In this document: one piece after another, positions 39,480 to 48,620 of the stretch
Numbering within the stretch: position 1 is the stretch's first letter
Layout of the letters: every line of letters starts with the position of its first letter
Origin: Lysobacteraceae bacterium SCN 69-320
Lineage (GTDB): Bacteria > Pseudomonadota > Gammaproteobacteria > Xanthomonadales > Rhodanobacteraceae
Direction: 5' to 3'
Assembly (NCBI GenBank): GCA_001725155.1
Contig: MEFP01000001.1
Location: forward strand, 186,001-250,000
Length of the DNA: 64,000 nt
The notes under the pieces: generated by a model
What the model was told of the DNA's origin: nothing
What the model saw: the letters and a program-made list of their open reading frames with translations, nothing else
Database searches by the model: none
Program-made: the position numbers and the translations under genes

Positions 39480-41111
39480 ATGGCCGCTCTACGCATCGCT
39501 CTCGCCCAGTTCGATTTCCCGGTCGGCGCCGTCGTGCGCAACGAGCAGCGCATCGTCGAGCTGCTCAATGAAGCGCGCGATCTGCATGGCGCCGACGTCG
39601 TACTGTTTCCCGAACTCGCGCTCAGCGGCTATCCGCCCGAGGATCTGCTGTACCGCCCGGGTTTTCTCGCCGAATGCCAGGCCGCGATCCAGCGCATCGC
39701 CGCGCAGGTGCGCGGCATCGTCGCCGTCGTCGGCTGGCCCGAGTCGGCCGGTGCGGTGGTCTACAACGCGGCCAGCGTGCTGCGCGACGGCGCGATCGAG
39801 CGCACCTACCGCAAGCGCGAACTGCCCAACTACGCGGTGTTCGACGAGCGCCGCTATTTCGAGGTCGATCCTGACGGCGAGCCCTGCGTGGTCGAGGTCA
39901 ACGGGGTGAATGTCGGCCTCGTGATCTGCGAGGATCTGTGGTTCTCCGAACCGCTGGCCGCCACGGTGCGTGCCGGCGCCGAGCTCGTGCTCGTGCCGAA
40001 TGCCTCGCCGTTCGAGCGCGACAAGCATGCCCAGCGCGATGCCCTGCTGGCGGCGCGCGTGGCCGAGTCGCGCGTCGCGCTGGCCTATCTCAACGTCGTC
40101 GGCGGCCAGGATGCGTTGGTGTTCGACGGCGCCTCGGTGCTGGCCGATGCCGATGGCCATGTGCATCCGGCCGCGCGCGCGTTCGAGGAGCACTGGCTCG
40201 TGGCCGGTTACGATGCCGGCACGCGCCGCTTCACGCCGCAGACCTGGCCGGTCGACGGGGACGAAGGCCGCGATTCGCTGGCCTGGCGCGCGATCGTGCG
40301 CGGTACGCGCGACTACTGCCGCAAGAATGGTTTCGACAAGGTCTGGCTCGGTCTGTCCGGCGGCATCGACTCGGCCCTGGTGCTGTGCATCGCCGTCGAC
40401 GCGCTCGGCGCGGAAAACGTCACCGGCGTGCGCCTGCCGTCGCGCTATACCTCGGGGCTCAGCAACGACCTCGCCGACGAGCAGGCGCGCGCGCTCGGCG
40501 TGAAGATCCTCGAAGTACCCATCGAGGCGCCGTTCCGCGGTTTCCTCGACGCGCTCGCGCCGCTGTTCGCCGGCAGCGCGGTCGATACCACCGAGGAAAA
40601 TCTGCAGTCGCGCTGTCGCGGCAGCATCCTGATGGCGCTGGCCAACAAGTTCGGCGGCCTGGTGCTGACCACCGGCAACAAGAGCGAGTACGCGGTCGGC
40701 TACGCGACGATCTACGGCGACATGTGCGGCGGCTATGCGCCGATCAAGGATCTCTACAAGACCGAGGTGTTCGCGCTCGCGCGCTGGCGCAACACCGTCG
40801 CCGGTGCGCCGGTGATTCCCGAGGCCGTGATCACACGGCCGCCGTCGGCCGAACTGCGCGAGAACCAGACCGATCAGGATTCGCTGCCGCCGTACGACGT
40901 GCTCGACGCGATCCTGCTGCGCCACGTCGACCAGGAACAGTCGCGCGACGACATCGTGCGCGCCGGCTTCGACGCGGCGACCGTGGACCGCGTGCTGCGC
41001 CTGGTGCGCATCAGCGAATGGAAGCGGCACCAGGCCGCGCCGGGGCCGAAGGTGTCGCGGCGCGCGTTCGGCCGCGAGCGGCGCTATCCGATCACCTCGG
41101 GCTGGCGCTGA
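39480..41111 (+). CDS. nadE: Glutamine-dependent NAD+ synthetase
   Basis: A 543-residue two-domain enzyme making NAD+ from nicotinate adenine dinucleotide. The N-terminal nitrilase-type glutaminase has its triad: Glu45 (FPELALSGYPPEDLL), Lys112 (YRKRELPNY) and Cys150 (VICEDLWFSEP). The C-terminal synthetase has LSGGIDSALVLCIAVDALG, TTGNKSEYAVGYATIYGDMCGG and VITRPPSAELRENQTDQDSLPPYDVLD. It is the long, glutamine-using type rather than the short E. coli form. ATG 39480 gives the normal MAALRIALAQ start. Confidence 0.96.
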   Translation: MAALRIALAQFDFPVGAVVRNEQRIVELLNEARDLHGADVVLFPELALSGYPPEDLLYRPGFLAECQAAIQRIAAQVRGIVAVVGWPESAGAVVYNAASVLRDGAIERTYRKRELPNYAVFDERRYFEVDPDGEPCVVEVNGVNVGLVICEDLWFSEPLAATVRAGAELVLVPNASPFERDKHAQRDALLAARVAESRVALAYLNVVGGQDALVFDGASVLADADGHVHPAARAFEEHWLVAGYDAGTRRFTPQTWPVDGDEGRDSLAWRAIVRGTRDYCRKNGFDKVWLGLSGGIDSALVLCIAVDALGAENVTGVRLPSRYTSGLSNDLADEQARALGVKILEVPIEAPFRGFLDALAPLFAGSAVDTTEENLQSRCRGSILMALANKFGGLVLTTGNKSEYAVGYATIYGDMCGGYAPIKDLYKTEVFALARWRNTVAGAPVIPEAVITRPPSAELRENQTDQDSLPPYDVLDAILLRHVDQEQSRDDIVRAGFDAATVDRVLRLVRISEWKRHQAAPGPKVSRRAFGRERRYPITSGWR

Positions 41112-41120
41112 GACGCGGGC

Positions 41121-42113
41121 TCAGCGGTCCGCGTCGCGCAGGTCCAGGGCGATGCCGGCGGCGCCGAGCAGGCCCGGATTCGGGTGGCGTACGGCGATGG
41201 TCGGAATCTGTTTCATGGCCGCTGTAAAGCGGCCTTTGGCATCGAAGCGCCTGCGGAAGCCGCCGCGGCGCAAGGTGGGCAGCAGCGGATCGAGCAGGCC
41301 GCCGGCCAGGAATACGCCGTCCCAGGCGCCGTAGGCCAGCACGAGATCGCCGGCGATGGCGCCGAGGATTTCGCCGAACAGTTCCACCGCGCGCACGGCC
41401 TGGAGATCGCTCGCGTCCGTAGCGGCCTGGTTCACCTGCTCGGGCGTGCCGGCGCGCCGCGGCGCGCCGGCGAGCCCGCAGATCGCGCCGTAGAGATTGA
41501 CCAGGCCGCTGCCGCAGATCACGCGCTCGTTGGAGACGCGGCCGTACTCGCGCCGCAGCTGGTTGAATATCGCGACCTCCTCGTCCGTGCCCGGGGCGAA
41601 GCTCAGATGGCCCCCTTCGGTTTCCAGCACGATGGCGCGGCCCGCGCGCAGCAGCAGGGCGCCCACCCCCAGGCCGGTACCGGGCCCGACCACCGCGACA
41701 CAGCGGTCGCGACTGCCGTCGAGTTCGGGCGCGGGCGGTGTGCCGAGGATTTCCAGATCGTCGCTGCGCAACAGCGGCAGGCTGCGGCTCTGCGCGGCGA
41801 AATCGTTCACCACGCGCACCGAGTCCAGGCTCAGCTGTGAAGCCACGGTCGCTGCCGACACGCTCCAGGGCAGGTTGGTCAGTTTCACTTCGCCCGCATC
41901 GACCCGGCCGGCGACGGCGAACACCGCCTGCCGCGGACGCGTGCCGACTTCCTCCAGATACCTCGCCGCCGCCTCGCCGAGCGACGAATGCTCCGCCGCG
42001 CGGTAGCGGCGGATGCTGCCGGCCCGCAGCGGCACCTCGGCCGATTCGCACAGGGCGAAGCGCAGGTTGGTGCCGCCTATGTCGGCGAGCAGGATGAGGT
42101 TGGCATCGGACAT
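41121..42113 (-). CDS. glk: Glucokinase
   Basis: A 330-residue ASKHA-fold kinase that phosphorylates glucose at C6. Motifs are LLADIGGTNLRFALCE (phosphate loop 1), LTNLPWSV, VRVVNDFAAQSRSLPLL (catalytic Asp in NDF), VVGPGTGLGVGALL, ETEGGHLSFAPGTDEEVAIF (substrate loop) and FLAGGLLDPLLP. It belongs to the proteobacterial Glk family. It is convergent with nadE with nine bases between stops. Confidence 0.93.
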   Translation of the reverse strand: MSDANLILLADIGGTNLRFALCESAEVPLRAGSIRRYRAAEHSSLGEAAARYLEEVGTRPRQAVFAVAGRVDAGEVKLTNLPWSVSAATVASQLSLDSVRVVNDFAAQSRSLPLLRSDDLEILGTPPAPELDGSRDRCVAVVGPGTGLGVGALLLRAGRAIVLETEGGHLSFAPGTDEEVAIFNQLRREYGRVSNERVICGSGLVNLYGAICGLAGAPRRAGTPEQVNQAATDASDLQAVRAVELFGEILGAIAGDLVLAYGAWDGVFLAGGLLDPLLPTLRRGGFRRRFDAKGRFTAAMKQIPTIAVRHPNPGLLGAAGIALDLRDADR

Positions 42114-42366
42114 TGCCGGTTTCCTACAGGCGGACCCGCAAGCATAGCCGCGGCTGCGGCACTGCGCAGCCGCCTCATGCCGGCGATCGCCGCCGCCGGC
42201 CCGGCCGGATCAGCGGCCGCGCTTCCTGGCGGGATCCACGGCCAAACCGTGTATTGGATCGACGGGGAATGCCATCCGCGGGGGCGGGGCGTCCACAGCG
42301 TGCGGCGGCTGCCGGCCATCGGCCGGCAGCCTGCCGCCTTCATCCAGTGCAACGTTAGGAGTGGAC

Positions 42367-43053
42367 ATGAAGACGAGGTATCTGATTCCGGCGGGATTGG
42401 CCCTGCTGGCCGGCATGGCCTGCGCCGCGCAGGCGGGCCCGCCGGTGGGTGAGACGGATTTCGCCGCGCCGGCGGCGCGCGTGGAAACTCCGGCGCGCAG
42501 CAGCGCCGACGCTGCCCTGCGCCAGTTCGCGGCGCAGTTCCGCAGCGAGGCCGGCAGCCTGCCGGCGGGTTTTCCGCTGCAGGTCGGGGACGTGGCCGAA
42601 CTGGCCGACGCGAGCCTGGGCTACGGTTTCCAGGTCTATGACGTGGATGCGAACAGCCTGGCCGCCGGCAGCAGTCTCAGCGCTGCTGCGCGGGCTACCG
42701 GCAGCTGGCGTTTCGCCGTGATGCGCGAAGGCCGTCCGATCGGCCTGGTCACCCTCGTGCAGGAGGGCGGCCAGTGGCAGGCGGTGTCCTTCGGCGGAGC
42801 CGGGCTGGTGCAGGAAATGGACGCGGTCGTGCAGGCCCAGGCCACCGGCGCCCAGCTGCGCTACCTGCGCGTGCCCCAGGCGACGGCGGATTTCGTCGAA
42901 GTGCGCAGCGGTGCCAAGGCCGCGCGCTTCGCTCCGCTGCGTGCGGCGCGCGAAGCCCTGCTGCTCAAGGCGCGCGGCGGCGACGGCCTGTTGTCCGAGG
43001 CCGAGCTGCTGCCCGAACTGCGCGACGCCGTCGCGCGCAACCTCGACCGCTGA
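42367..43053 (+). CDS. Secreted protein of unknown function, partner of downstream protease gene
   Basis: A 228-residue protein with a signal peptide (MKTRYLIPAGLALLAGMACAAQA) and no cysteine in the mature part. A central region (GYGFQVYDVDANSLAAGSS to QWQAVSFGGAGL) looks like a compact beta domain; the rest is Ala-rich helix. The second ATG (42367) is used, preceded by AGGAG at 42357-42361, rather than an in-frame GTG at 42361. I recognise no family. It is 14 bases upstream of a secreted papain-like protease, so it may be that enzyme's inhibitor, folding helper or co-effector; this is inference from position. Confidence 0.65.
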   Translation: MKTRYLIPAGLALLAGMACAAQAGPPVGETDFAAPAARVETPARSSADAALRQFAAQFRSEAGSLPAGFPLQVGDVAELADASLGYGFQVYDVDANSLAAGSSLSAAARATGSWRFAVMREGRPIGLVTLVQEGGQWQAVSFGGAGLVQEMDAVVQAQATGAQLRYLRVPQATADFVEVRSGAKAARFAPLRAAREALLLKARGGDGLLSEAELLPELRDAVARNLDR

Positions 43054-43067
43054 AGCCGGGAGCCTCC

Positions 43068-43649
43068 ATGAAAGCCTTTGTCCGTCATACCGTACTCGCC
43101 GCCCTGCTCGCCGCCAGCGCCAGCAGTTCCGCCGGGTATCGTTATCTCAATGTGAATCTTGTTACGCAGGAACACAGCAACTGGTGCTGGGCCGCGTCCG
43201 CGGTCGACGTGCTGCGCTGGTACGGTTCCACGCCCAGCCAGTGCGGCGTGGTCAATTGGGCCTACGGCCGCAGCGACGCCTGCGGCAGCAGCGTGTTCAA
43301 CTGGAACTCCGGCGCGAATACGCCCAATGGAATGTACGGCCAGAACGGCAGCATCCAGGCGATTTTGTCGAACTGGGGGCTGTCCAGTTCCGGCTATGCC
43401 TACGCGCTGAGCTGGAACGCGGTGGTCAGCGACGTCAATGCCAACCGTCCCTTCGTGATGCGCTTCGGCTGGTACGGCGGCGGCGGTCATTTCATCGTCG
43501 GCTATGGCTATGACGACCGCAGCGGCACCCAGCGCGTGGCCTACATGAACCCCTGGCCCGGCGAGGGCTATACCTGGTCCAACTACAACTGGACCGTGTC
43601 GGCCGCCTACGACCACAGCTGGACCCATACCTTGCGCATGAACCGCTGA
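43068..43649 (+). CDS. Secreted papain-like cysteine protease (C39-like/C70-like fold)
   Basis: A 193-residue protein with a signal peptide ending near SSAG. The catalytic motif EHSNWCWAASAVDVLRWYG gives Cys40. A GGGGHFIVGYGYDD segment gives His141, and NPWPGEGY gives Asn161 as the third residue. QxxSNWCWAAS plus GGHxVVGY is typical of the papain-like families grouped with C39 and AvrRpt2-type C70 peptidases. Three further Cys may form disulfides. Start ATG 43068 follows GGGAG. The mature domain is small with little propeptide. Target unknown; an export or effector role is possible. Confidence 0.8.
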   Translation: MKAFVRHTVLAALLAASASSSAGYRYLNVNLVTQEHSNWCWAASAVDVLRWYGSTPSQCGVVNWAYGRSDACGSSVFNWNSGANTPNGMYGQNGSIQAILSNWGLSSSGYAYALSWNAVVSDVNANRPFVMRFGWYGGGGHFIVGYGYDDRSGTQRVAYMNPWPGEGYTWSNYNWTVSAAYDHSWTHTLRMNR

Positions 43650-43659
43650 GCCCCGATCA

Positions 43660-43701
43660 CGGGAGGCGCCGGCCGCAGAGGGATGCGCCCGGCGCCTCCC
43701 G
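43660..43701. terminator. Hairpin between the convergent protease and kinase genes
   Basis: CGGGAGGCGCCGG (43660-43672) and CCGGCGCCTCCCG (43689-43701) pair perfectly over 13 bases around a 16-base loop. It lies between two converging genes. Only AT-rich sequence, not a T-run, follows to the right, so it may stop transcription weakly in both directions. Confidence 0.6.
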
Positions 43702-43742
43702 TTCGTGTTCATCAATTCATTATTACCCAAATAAAAATTGGA

Positions 43743-46052
43743 TCATGGATTTTCTGCCAGCAGCAGCCGTGCCTGCGCGATCTGGTTGGCACGGCAGTCC
43801 GGGCTGTCGCCGAGGCGGTCCAGCGCGGCGGCGAGCAGGGCGCGGCCCTGCCGGTCGTAGCCGGCCTGGCTCAACGCCAGGCCGCGGCCCAGCTGCAGCA
43901 CGGTCAGGCGCTGGTGCTGCGGCGCGTACAGCGGCCCGGCTGCGGTGATGGCGCGGTCGAACAGACCGATCGCGGCGGCGTAGCGCTGCTGGGCCAGGGC
44001 CAGGTCGGCGCGGTTTTCCAGGACGATGGCCTGCACGAACGGGGTCGCTGCGCCGGGCGCCTGCAGGATGGCCTCGGCATGGTCCAGCGCCTGTGCGGCG
44101 CCGGCGGTGTCGCCCTGGCGCAGCAGGGCCATGCCGAGCACGGCCAGGCTCATGGCATGCCAGGGATGCCGTTCGCCCAGCATCTGCGCCCGGCTGGTTG
44201 CGGCCAGACGCAGCCATTCCACGCCTTCGGCGCGACCGGCGCAGCTGAGCGCGAAGCCCAGGTCGTGGGTCACCGTCAGGGTGGTCGGATGATTGGCGCC
44301 GTAGCGCTGGCTGAGCTGCTGCTGCAGTTCGCGCAGCAGGGCCACGGCTTGGTCGTAGCGGCCCAGGCCGACCAGGGCGGTCTCGATCGCGATGTGCGTT
44401 TCGAGCGTGAACGGATGATCCGCGCCGCGGCCGGAAAGATAGATGTCGCGCGCCCGCTGCGCATGTTCCAGCGCCGGTGCGAAATGGCCCAGGCGCGACT
44501 CGCACAGACTCAGGCCCATGTAGGTATCGGCGCGCGAATCCGGCGGCATCTGCGCCGTGCGCGGCAGCAGGGCGAGGAAGCGCTGCTCGCACAGGGAGAA
44601 TTCCTCGCGCAGGAAGGCGGCGCGGGCGATCTGGTTGTCGATGTCGGCGACGAGGTCGGCGGTCTCGCCCAGCGCGGCGACGGCATCGGCGCGCAAGGTG
44701 CGCAGATCCGCCTCGTTGTGCGCCAGGTTCTGGGCGCCGATGCGCACCTGGCTGCGCGTCAGGCGCGCGTGCAGCACGCTCGCGTGGCCGGCGCCGCGTA
44801 TCTCGCCGAGGCGCGCGATGGCGCGGCCCAGGGCGATGTCGGCCAGTTCGAAGCGGCCCAGGCCGGCCAGCGAGCGCCCCAGGCTCAGGTCGATTTCGCC
44901 GGCCACCTCGGGCATGCCGGACAGGCGCTGCTCGACCTTGTCGAGCGCGCCGGCCATCAGCTCGGCGACGCGGAGGTCGCCGGCGCCGTGCTGCAACGGG
45001 TCGGCGCCGGGCAGGAAATCCTCGTTGATGAAGCGGTTCACGGCCTGGGCCACTTCGCGGGCCTGTTCGGCCGCGTCGCGCTGGCGCGCCAGCTTGAGCA
45101 TGAAGCCGGCGATCACGGCGAAGAACGCGGTCAGCACCAGCCCGGCGGTGAGCGAGCCCAGCGGGTAGGCCTGCAGCAGCAGATGCAGGCGGTGCAGCAG
45201 GCTGGGCGGCCGCGCGCCGACCGGCTGATAGGCCAGCACCCGGCGCAGGTCGGCCTGCAGCGCCGAAGCCGTCGCATAGCGCCGGGCCGGGTCGGCGGCC
45301 ATGGCCTTGGCCACGATCGCGCCGAGGTCGCGCGGCAGAGCCGGCGCCGGTCCCGCCGCGAGCACCGCATCCAGCAGCCGGCCCAACTGCCAGATGTCGG
45401 AGGCGACCTGGGGTGCCGCGCCGGCCAACTGTTCAGGGCTGGCATAGCCGGGCGTGAAGGCGCGCTGCGCATCGCTGTCGGAGACCAGCGCGGCGATGCC
45501 GAAATCCAGCAGCTTGGCGTGGCCGTCGGCATCGACGCGGACGTTGTCCGGCTTGATGTCGCGGTGCAGCAGCAGGCGGCCGTGGGCGAACTGCACCGCG
45601 TCGATCACCGGCAGCAGCAGTTGCACGCGCTCGCGCCAGCCCAGGCCTTGCGCCGCCGCGTGCCGGTCCACGGCCTCGCCTTCCACATGTTCCATGGCGA
45701 ACCAGAGATGGCCGTCCTCGCCGTGGCCGCCGTCGAGCAGGCGCGCGATATGCGGATGGCGCAGGCTGGCCAGGATCTGGCGCTCGTGCCGGAACAGCTG
45801 CAGTGCGGCTGCGTCCAGCCGACCCTGCGGCAGCCATTTGATCGCGACATCCTGCTCGTATTCGCCGTCGGCGCGGGAGGCCAGGTAGACGATGCCCATG
45901 CCGCCGCGCGCGATCTCGCGCACGATGCGGAACGGTCCCAGGCTCGCGCCGGGTTCCAGCTCGGTCATTCCGGCCGAAAGCAGCAGGCTGCGCACCAGCG
46001 CGCCCTGCAGCAGCCGGCCTGGTTCGAACATGCGCTCGATCAGGCCGGTCAT
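43743..46052 (-). CDS. Membrane Ser/Thr protein kinase with C-terminal TPR-like repeats
   Basis: A 769-residue Hanks-type kinase. The catalytic domain (40-290) has a glycine loop ARGGMGIVY, Lys72 (VAIKW), HRDIKPDN (Asp165), DFG (Asp183) and SPEQ in place of APE, so it should be active. One membrane segment near 300-322 separates it from a periplasmic domain of TPR-like helical repeats (DLSLGRSLAGLGRFELADIALGRAI and later units) that could bind a ligand. It starts seven bases after an ECF sigma factor gene. Kinase-sigma pairs of this kind are known, where phosphorylation of the sigma factor replaces an anti-sigma factor. Confidence 0.9.
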   Translation of the reverse strand: MTGLIERMFEPGRLLQGALVRSLLLSAGMTELEPGASLGPFRIVREIARGGMGIVYLASRADGEYEQDVAIKWLPQGRLDAAALQLFRHERQILASLRHPHIARLLDGGHGEDGHLWFAMEHVEGEAVDRHAAAQGLGWRERVQLLLPVIDAVQFAHGRLLLHRDIKPDNVRVDADGHAKLLDFGIAALVSDSDAQRAFTPGYASPEQLAGAAPQVASDIWQLGRLLDAVLAAGPAPALPRDLGAIVAKAMAADPARRYATASALQADLRRVLAYQPVGARPPSLLHRLHLLLQAYPLGSLTAGLVLTAFFAVIAGFMLKLARQRDAAEQAREVAQAVNRFINEDFLPGADPLQHGAGDLRVAELMAGALDKVEQRLSGMPEVAGEIDLSLGRSLAGLGRFELADIALGRAIARLGEIRGAGHASVLHARLTRSQVRIGAQNLAHNEADLRTLRADAVAALGETADLVADIDNQIARAAFLREEFSLCEQRFLALLPRTAQMPPDSRADTYMGLSLCESRLGHFAPALEHAQRARDIYLSGRGADHPFTLETHIAIETALVGLGRYDQAVALLRELQQQLSQRYGANHPTTLTVTHDLGFALSCAGRAEGVEWLRLAATSRAQMLGERHPWHAMSLAVLGMALLRQGDTAGAAQALDHAEAILQAPGAATPFVQAIVLENRADLALAQQRYAAAIGLFDRAITAAGPLYAPQHQRLTVLQLGRGLALSQAGYDRQGRALLAAALDRLGDSPDCRANQIAQARLLLAENP

Positions 46053-46059
46053 GGCAGCG

Positions 46060-46611
46060 TCACGCCGCCAGCAGGTTCTGCAGGCGATGCCGTGCCTGGG
46101 CCCAGAGGCGTTGCACCGAGCGCAGCGGCATGCGCAGCGCTTCGGCGGTTTCCACTTCGGTCAGGCCGCCGAAGATGCGGCAGTCGACCACGCGCACCAG
46201 GCGCTCGTCCTCCTTGCCCAGTTGTTCCAGCACGGATTCCACGCCCAGCAGTTCCTCGGCCTCGCGGTCCGCGGCGAGGTCGTTCGGGTCCAGCGTGGTG
46301 TGTTCGGCGCCGCCGCCGCGCTTGGCGGCCATGCGGTCGCGGGCGTGGTTGACCAGGATCTGGCGCATGGCGCGCCCGGCCAGGGCGAGGAAATGCGAGC
46401 GGTTGCCGATGCCGGCCTCGCCGCCGCCGGCGGCGATGCGCAGGTAGCACTCATGCACGAGCGCGGTCGCGTTGAGGGTGTTGGGCCGGCCCGAGGTATT
46501 GGCGCAGCGCGCCAGGCGCAGCAGATCGTCGTAGAGCAGGGCGACGACCTGTTGCCAGGCGGCCTCGTCGCCGCCGTGAGCCTGTTCCAGCAAGAGCGTG
46601 ATCTGACTCAT
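46060..46611 (-). CDS. ECF-type RNA polymerase sigma factor, kinase-linked group
   Basis: A 183-residue ECF sigma factor with region 2 (LRLARCANTSG to LVHECYLRI) and region 4 (LTEVETAEALRMPLRSVQRLWAQARHRLQ). In region 2.2 the usual acidic residues that hold core polymerase are missing: the stretch reads NTLNATALVHECYLRI, with Thr45 and Thr49. In the kinase-activated ECFs of Vibrio and Xanthomonas a phosphorylated Thr in this region supplies the charge. ATG 46611 is chosen as it opens MSQITLLLEQ. No anti-sigma gene is near. Target promoters are unknown. Confidence 0.9.
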   Translation of the reverse strand: MSQITLLLEQAHGGDEAAWQQVVALLYDDLLRLARCANTSGRPNTLNATALVHECYLRIAAGGGEAGIGNRSHFLALAGRAMRQILVNHARDRMAAKRGGGAEHTTLDPNDLAADREAEELLGVESVLEQLGKEDERLVRVVDCRIFGGLTEVETAEALRMPLRSVQRLWAQARHRLQNLLAA

Positions 46612-46720
46612 GCCTATTCCCCGTAAGCGGCAAGCCGGCGGGGAACGCTTGCGTCCCCGGAACACTACGCCGGCGGAGTCTATCGCCTGCGCCGGGTTTC
46701 CGGGGCGGTTGCTGCGTGGA

Positions 46721-47539
46721 TCAGTTACGGTCGGTGAACGGGATCAGACGCTTCCAGGCATGGCGCTTGGGCGGGTACTGGCCCTTGAGATACGGGTGGT
46801 CCGGGTAGTTCAGTTCGAGCACGCGGCGCGCGTCGGTGCTGAGCTTTTCCTGGCCGAGCCGTGCATAGGATTCGCTCATGACCGCGAGCGCGTCGCCGGC
46901 CTGCGGCGTGCGCTGGTAGGTCTCGACGACCTTTTCGGCGCGGTTGGCCGCGGCCACGTAGGCCTTCTGGCGCAGATAGAACAGGGCCACGCCGACTTCC
47001 GCCTGGGCCATGTTGTTGCGCAGGTGGATCATGCGCTGGCGCGCCTCGCCGGCGTAGCGGCTGTCGGGATAGCGCTTGACGAGTTCGCTGAAGTCCTCGA
47101 ACGACTGCAGCGCGTAGGCCTGGTCGCGCTTGGTCTCGTCACGGCTGATGTAGCGTTCGAGCAGGCCGTCGGAGCGGCCGAAGTTGATCAGGCCGCGCAG
47201 ATAGAAGGCGTAGTCGACGTGCTTGTGGGTGGGGTAGGTCTTGATGAAGCGGTTGATCGAGGAGTACGCCTCTTCCTCTTTGTGGTCCTTGTACTGGGCG
47301 TAGGCCAGTTCCAGTTGCGCCTGCTCGGTATAGGCGCCGAACGGGAAGCGCGCTACAAGGCGTTCGTAGGTGCGCGCGGCGCGGTCGAGGTTGCCGTTCT
47401 GCAGGGCTTCCTTGGCCAGGGCGTAGACCTGATCGACCGGCAGGGTTTCGACCGGATCGGCCTTCTTGCCGCGCGAGCAAGCGCCCAGGGCCAGGAGCGC
47501 GGCAAGAAAAACCAGTCGGATCAGCAAGGAAACTCGCAT
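46721..47539 (-). CDS. bamD: Outer-membrane assembly lipoprotein BamD
   Basis: A 272-residue lipoprotein of the BAM complex, which inserts beta-barrel proteins into the outer membrane. Signal peptide with lipobox LALGAC (Cys21), then five TPR-like units (ALAKEALQNGNLDRAARTYERLVARFPFG, AYAQYKDHKEEEAYSSINRFIKTYPTH and following). FYLRGLINFGRSDGLLERY is typical. ATG 47539 gives the lipoprotein signal; upstream frame extension is not supported. It is divergent from rluD, as in E. coli. Confidence 0.95.
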   Translation of the reverse strand: MRVSLLIRLVFLAALLALGACSRGKKADPVETLPVDQVYALAKEALQNGNLDRAARTYERLVARFPFGAYTEQAQLELAYAQYKDHKEEEAYSSINRFIKTYPTHKHVDYAFYLRGLINFGRSDGLLERYISRDETKRDQAYALQSFEDFSELVKRYPDSRYAGEARQRMIHLRNNMAQAEVGVALFYLRQKAYVAAANRAEKVVETYQRTPQAGDALAVMSESYARLGQEKLSTDARRVLELNYPDHPYLKGQYPPKRHAWKRLIPFTDRN

Positions 47540-47622
47540 GGGACGGCCACGCTCTGCGAAAATGCGGGCCGCGATCATAGCCCAAAGAACAGAGCCCGCG
47601 CCCCGGCCAGGCCAAATCCCGC

Positions 47623-48618
47623 ATGAATGACTCCCTATCCCCGCAGACCCTGCAGATCCCGCTGGCACAGGCCGGCCGCCGTTTCGACCAGGTCCTGGCG
47701 GAGCTGTTTCCCGACTATTCCCGCTCGCGCCTGACCGCCTGGATCAAGTCCGGCGACGCCCTGCTCGACGGCGCGACCGCCGCGCCGCGGCAGATCGTCA
47801 AGGGTGGCGAGACGGTCAGCGTCCGCGCCGTGGCCTCGCAGGAAGTGCCGCTGGCGCCCGAGGCCATCAGCCTGGACATCCGCTACGAGGATGCCGACGT
47901 CCTCGTCATCAACAAGCCGGTCGGCCTGGTCGTCCATCCGGGCGCCGGCAATCCGGACGGCACCTTGCAGAATGCCCTGCTGCACTACGATCCCCGGCTC
48001 GTCGAGATCCCCCGCGCCGGCATCGTCCATCGCCTGGACAAGGACACCTCGGGCCTGATGGTCGTCGCGCGCAGCCTGCGCGCGCATACGACGCTGGTCG
48101 AGCAGCTGTCGGAGCGGGCCATGCACCGGCAGTACGAGGCCCTGGTCATGGGGCCGATGATCTCCGGCGGCTCGGTCGATGCGCCGATAGGCCGCCATCC
48201 GAAGGACCGGGTCAAGCAGGCCGTCGTCGACGAGCCGTCCGGTCGCCCGGCCGTGACCCGCTACCGTGTGCGCGAGCGCTTTCGCGCCCACACACTGGTC
48301 CAGTGCAACCTGGAGACCGGCCGCACCCACCAGATCCGCGTACACATGGCGCATATCCGCCATCCGCTGGTCGGCGACACCTTGTACGGCGGCGGCCTGC
48401 GCCTGCCCAAGGGCGCGACGCCGGAACTCACCGAGGTGCTGCGCGCCTTCAAGCGCCAGGCCCTGCACGCGGAGCGGCTGGAATTCGCCCATCCGGTCGG
48501 TGGCCGCATGGTCACGGTCGAGGCCGAGCGTCCGGCCGACCTGGCCGCGCTGGTCCTCGCGCTGCGCGCCGACACCCGGGCGAACAGCGGCGGCGAGGGC
48601 GACGTGCGCCTGCGCTGA
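47623..48618 (+). CDS. rluD: 23S rRNA pseudouridine synthase RluD
   Basis: A 331-residue enzyme with an N-terminal S4 domain ([32 protein letters not shown]) and an RluA-type catalytic domain. [16 protein letters not shown] contains the catalytic Asp, and [27 protein letters not shown] is conserved. RluD makes pseudouridines 1911, 1915 and 1917 in helix 69. The bamD / rluD / pgeF / clpB order is conserved from E. coli, with extra genes inserted here before clpB. Confidence 0.95.
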   Translation: MNDSLSPQTLQIPLAQAGRRFDQVLAELFPDYSRSRLTAWIKSGDALLDGATAAPRQIVKGGETVSVRAVASQEVPLAPEAISLDIRYEDADVLVINKPVGLVVHPGAGNPDGTLQNALLHYDPRLVEIPRAGIVHRLDKDTSGLMVVARSLRAHTTLVEQLSERAMHRQYEALVMGPMISGGSVDAPIGRHPKDRVKQAVVDEPSGRPAVTRYRVRERFRAHTLVQCNLETGRTHQIRVHMAHIRHPLVGDTLYGGGLRLPKGATPELTEVLRAFKRQALHAERLEFAHPVGGRMVTVEAERPADLAALVLALRADTRANSGGEGDVRLR

Positions 48619-48620
48619 CC

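Noticed and set aside
43683-46352. An 889-codon rightward frame across the kinase gene
   Set aside because: The leftward kinase has all catalytic motifs; the rightward product is low-complexity with no family similarity.
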